Source: Phycisphaeraceae bacterium (GTDB lineage: Bacteria > Planctomycetota > Phycisphaerae > Phycisphaerales > Phycisphaeraceae). Taken from it: a stretch of DNA of 15,614 nt. A program made the position numbers and the translations under genes. The notes below the pieces were generated by a model. The model was not told where the DNA came from, did not search any database, and worked only from the letters and a program-made list of their open reading frames with translations. The stretch is taken from contig PUNN01000172.1 of NCBI GenBank assembly GCA_003552605.1, positions 1 through 15,614 on the forward strand, read 5' to 3'. This document shows positions 14,269 through 15,614 of the stretch, piece by piece (position 1 is the first letter of the stretch; every line of letters begins with the position of its first letter).

Positions 14269-14934
14269 TTATCGCTTCTCCGGGCCGTTTGCTGCGAAAA
14301 TATCCAGCAGTGTCTCTTCCGTGCGCAGCGGCTCGATAAAACGGCCCTTCAACAGCACCACGGCGACCGCCGCGCCGCCGAGCAGGCCGCCGATATGCGC
14401 CCAGTAGGCCACCGTCTGCTCGCCGGTAACCACGCCCCAGAGATCGAATGCCAGCCACAGCAGAATCATCCAGTAGGAACTGACACGGAACATGCCGCCC
14501 CAGAAGATGAAGAACCAGAAGCAGGCGACGTTGTTGCGGGGGAACAGGATCAGGAACATGCCGACGATGCCGTTGATCGCGCCACTGGCACCGATCGCCG
14601 GTGCACCGTCCATGACCAGGTGAATGATCGCCGCGAGCAGTGCCAGCATGAAGAAGATCGGGATGTACGCAATATTGCCAACCTTGGCGCAGATGGCATT
14701 TCCAAAGGCCCACAGGAAGATCATGTTGCCCAGCAGGTGGATCAAGTCCGCATGCAGGAACACGTGTCCGAACATCCCGGAGAGCGAAGCTCCATCAAGG
14801 ACCAGGTCGGAATGGATGAACTGCTCCGCAGAGAGCTGGAAGAAAAAAGAGATGATGATTGCGAGGATAAGCAGAACGTTCATCACCGGATAACGCCGCA
14901 TCGCGACGTCGACGAAAAATGGCAGAATGAACAT
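14269..14934 (-). CDS. Rhomboid family intramembrane serine protease
   Basis: The predicted protein has 221 residues and about six transmembrane helices, the minimal rhomboid core. It should cut transmembrane segments of membrane proteins within the bilayer. The motif HVFLHADLIHLLGNMIFLWAFG (57-78) carries the conserved H66 and N70, GASGAINGIVG (115-125) carries nucleophile S117, and WAHIGGLLGG (178-187) carries the catalytic H180. All key residues are present, so it is probably active; substrates are unknown. GGGAG lies 7 bases before the ATG at 14934. Upstream on the same strand, 127 bases away, is a small membrane-protein gene that may belong to the same transcript. Confidence 0.94.
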   Translation of the reverse strand: MFILPFFVDVAMRRYPVMNVLLILAIIISFFFQLSAEQFIHSDLVLDGASLSGMFGHVFLHADLIHLLGNMIFLWAFGNAICAKVGNIAYIPIFFMLALLAAIIHLVMDGAPAIGASGAINGIVGMFLILFPRNNVACFWFFIFWGGMFRVSSYWMILLWLAFDLWGVVTGEQTVAYWAHIGGLLGGAAVAVVLLKGRFIEPLRTEETLLDIFAANGPEKR

Positions 14935-15061
14935 GCAAAGTCTCCCGGGGGTTCAGGCAGAGGGGGGCAGTTGATTCCGGCGGGACATCCGGCCCCGTCG
15001 GGACTCGGTGTACGTGTCGCAGGCCGAGGTCAGAACCTGGCGCCGGCCTGTCTTTCATCCC

Positions 15062-15361
15062 TCAGCGTTTCTCGACGTCGGGTTCGGGCACCTCTGCCGC
15101 GGCGTGACGCATTTCTTCCGGCACGCCGAGGAACTTGCCGAAGTCGTGGGTAAGGCTCGTAAGCCAGTGCTCCGGATCCTCGGGAACGCATCGGTAGACC
15201 CAACCCGTGTGCCTGACCACCGGCTCGGCCCATGCCTTGTCTGAGACCAGGTGGACCGCGGCGAAGCCATGGCCGAGGGCCACGGCCACCGCCAGCGTCG
15301 CCAGGGGCGGCACCAGCAGGATGAAGAGGGCCTTGGTGAACCAGCGTATGAGCGTGCCCAT
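15062..15361 (-). CDS. Small single-pass membrane protein of unknown function
   Basis: The predicted protein has 99 residues. Residues about 10-33 form one hydrophobic helix behind a short basic start (MGTLIRWFTK), consistent with an N-in membrane anchor or an uncleaved signal. The remaining part, with HTGWVYRCVPEDPEHWLTSL, is soluble and unlike any family I recognise. The ATG at 15361 is chosen because GGAG lies 8 bases upstream; the frame is open to 15418 but that extension is very basic and lacks a ribosome-binding site. Same strand as the rhomboid gene downstream. Codon use resembles the neighbours, which supports a real gene. Confidence 0.65.
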   Translation of the reverse strand: MGTLIRWFTKALFILLVPPLATLAVAVALGHGFAAVHLVSDKAWAEPVVRHTGWVYRCVPEDPEHWLTSLTHDFGKFLGVPEEMRHAAAEVPEPDVEKR

Positions 15362-15510
15362 CGGGATGACTCCGTTCAACCGGTGAGGGCGGTAAGTCCG
15401 GCGTGGCGGGCAAGACACAATGCCACCGGCTCAGTGTAGCCGCCCGTGCGATGCCCCGCCCGTGACAGGCCCCTTGGCCGAACGCATGTAGGTGCGAAAC
15501 CGGCTGGCTG

Positions 15511-15614
15511 CGTCAGCGGCTTCCGGGGGTGTCCGCAGCCGATGGCCATGACGGCCTGTGATTGGGGGTTCGCCGCATGGCCATCAGCCGCCCCCGGAAA
15601 GACGGCTGCTGACC
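15511..15614 (-). repeat. Dispersed palindromic element, copy 2 (may run past window end)
   Basis: The left arm 15511-15550 (CGTCAGCGGCTTCCGGGGG... ending GATGGCCATG) and the right arm 15577-15614 (CATGGCCATC... ending GCTGCTGACC) are imperfect inverted repeats around a loop of about 26 bases. Its reverse complement aligns with 867-1029, so the two copies lie in opposite orientation about 14.5 kb apart. It holds a single GGACACCCCC unit where copy 1 has about seven. No coding capacity is seen. The bases between the small membrane-protein gene and this element show nothing notable. Confidence 0.72.

Overview
The window looks like a chromosomal piece of a GC-rich, heterotrophic bacterium. The best guess is a planctomycete, perhaps of the Phycisphaerae. 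This rests on the gene mix: a GTP-type PEPCK, an HU protein with a lysine-rich N-terminal tail, an L-rhamnose isomerase beside a RhaE-type aldolase, a GHL6-type putative glycosidase, and several carbohydrate-active genes with no SusC/SusD pair. The lineage is an inference from memory of gene families, not a computed assignment.

Layout. 1-697 is the 3' end of pckG, closed by a strong intrinsic terminator. 698-1116 has no gene but holds a 10-bp tandem repeat nested inside a palindromic element; a second copy of that element, in opposite orientation, forms the right end of the window. 1117-2085 encodes an eight-helix membrane protein that looks like the membrane skeleton of a P1B metal ATPase with every catalytic part missing. 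2291-2692 (minus) is an HU-family protein with an AKKKA-type tail and its own terminator. 2693-3340 is a structured gene-free leader region. 3341-5959 is a rhamnose pair: rhaA (isomerase) and a stand-alone rhaE-type rhamnulose-1-phosphate aldolase. Three minus-strand genes follow, read from 11602 down to 6060 and probably an operon: a secreted heparinase-II/III-like polysaccharide lyase with a duplicated N-terminal domain, a zinc-type medium-chain dehydrogenase, and a GH39 enzyme strikingly like alpha-L-iduronidase. Divergent from them, behind a 176-bp foldback (MITE-like) element with terminal inverted repeats and target-site duplication, is a GHL6 / beta-galactosidase-trimerisation-type putative glycosidase (12028-14169). 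The right end has a rhomboid protease, a small membrane protein and the second palindromic element.

How it may work together. A secreted lyase that would cut uronic-acid polymers, an iduronidase-like glycosidase and a GHL6 enzyme (both without signal peptides), and the L-rhamnose isomerase/aldolase pair together suggest use of a polysaccharide containing L-rhamnose and hexuronic acid, possibly iduronate. Ulvan-like algal polysaccharide is an attractive candidate, but the substrate is a hypothesis: no sulfatase, unsaturated-uronyl hydrolase, transporter or rhamnulokinase lies in the window.
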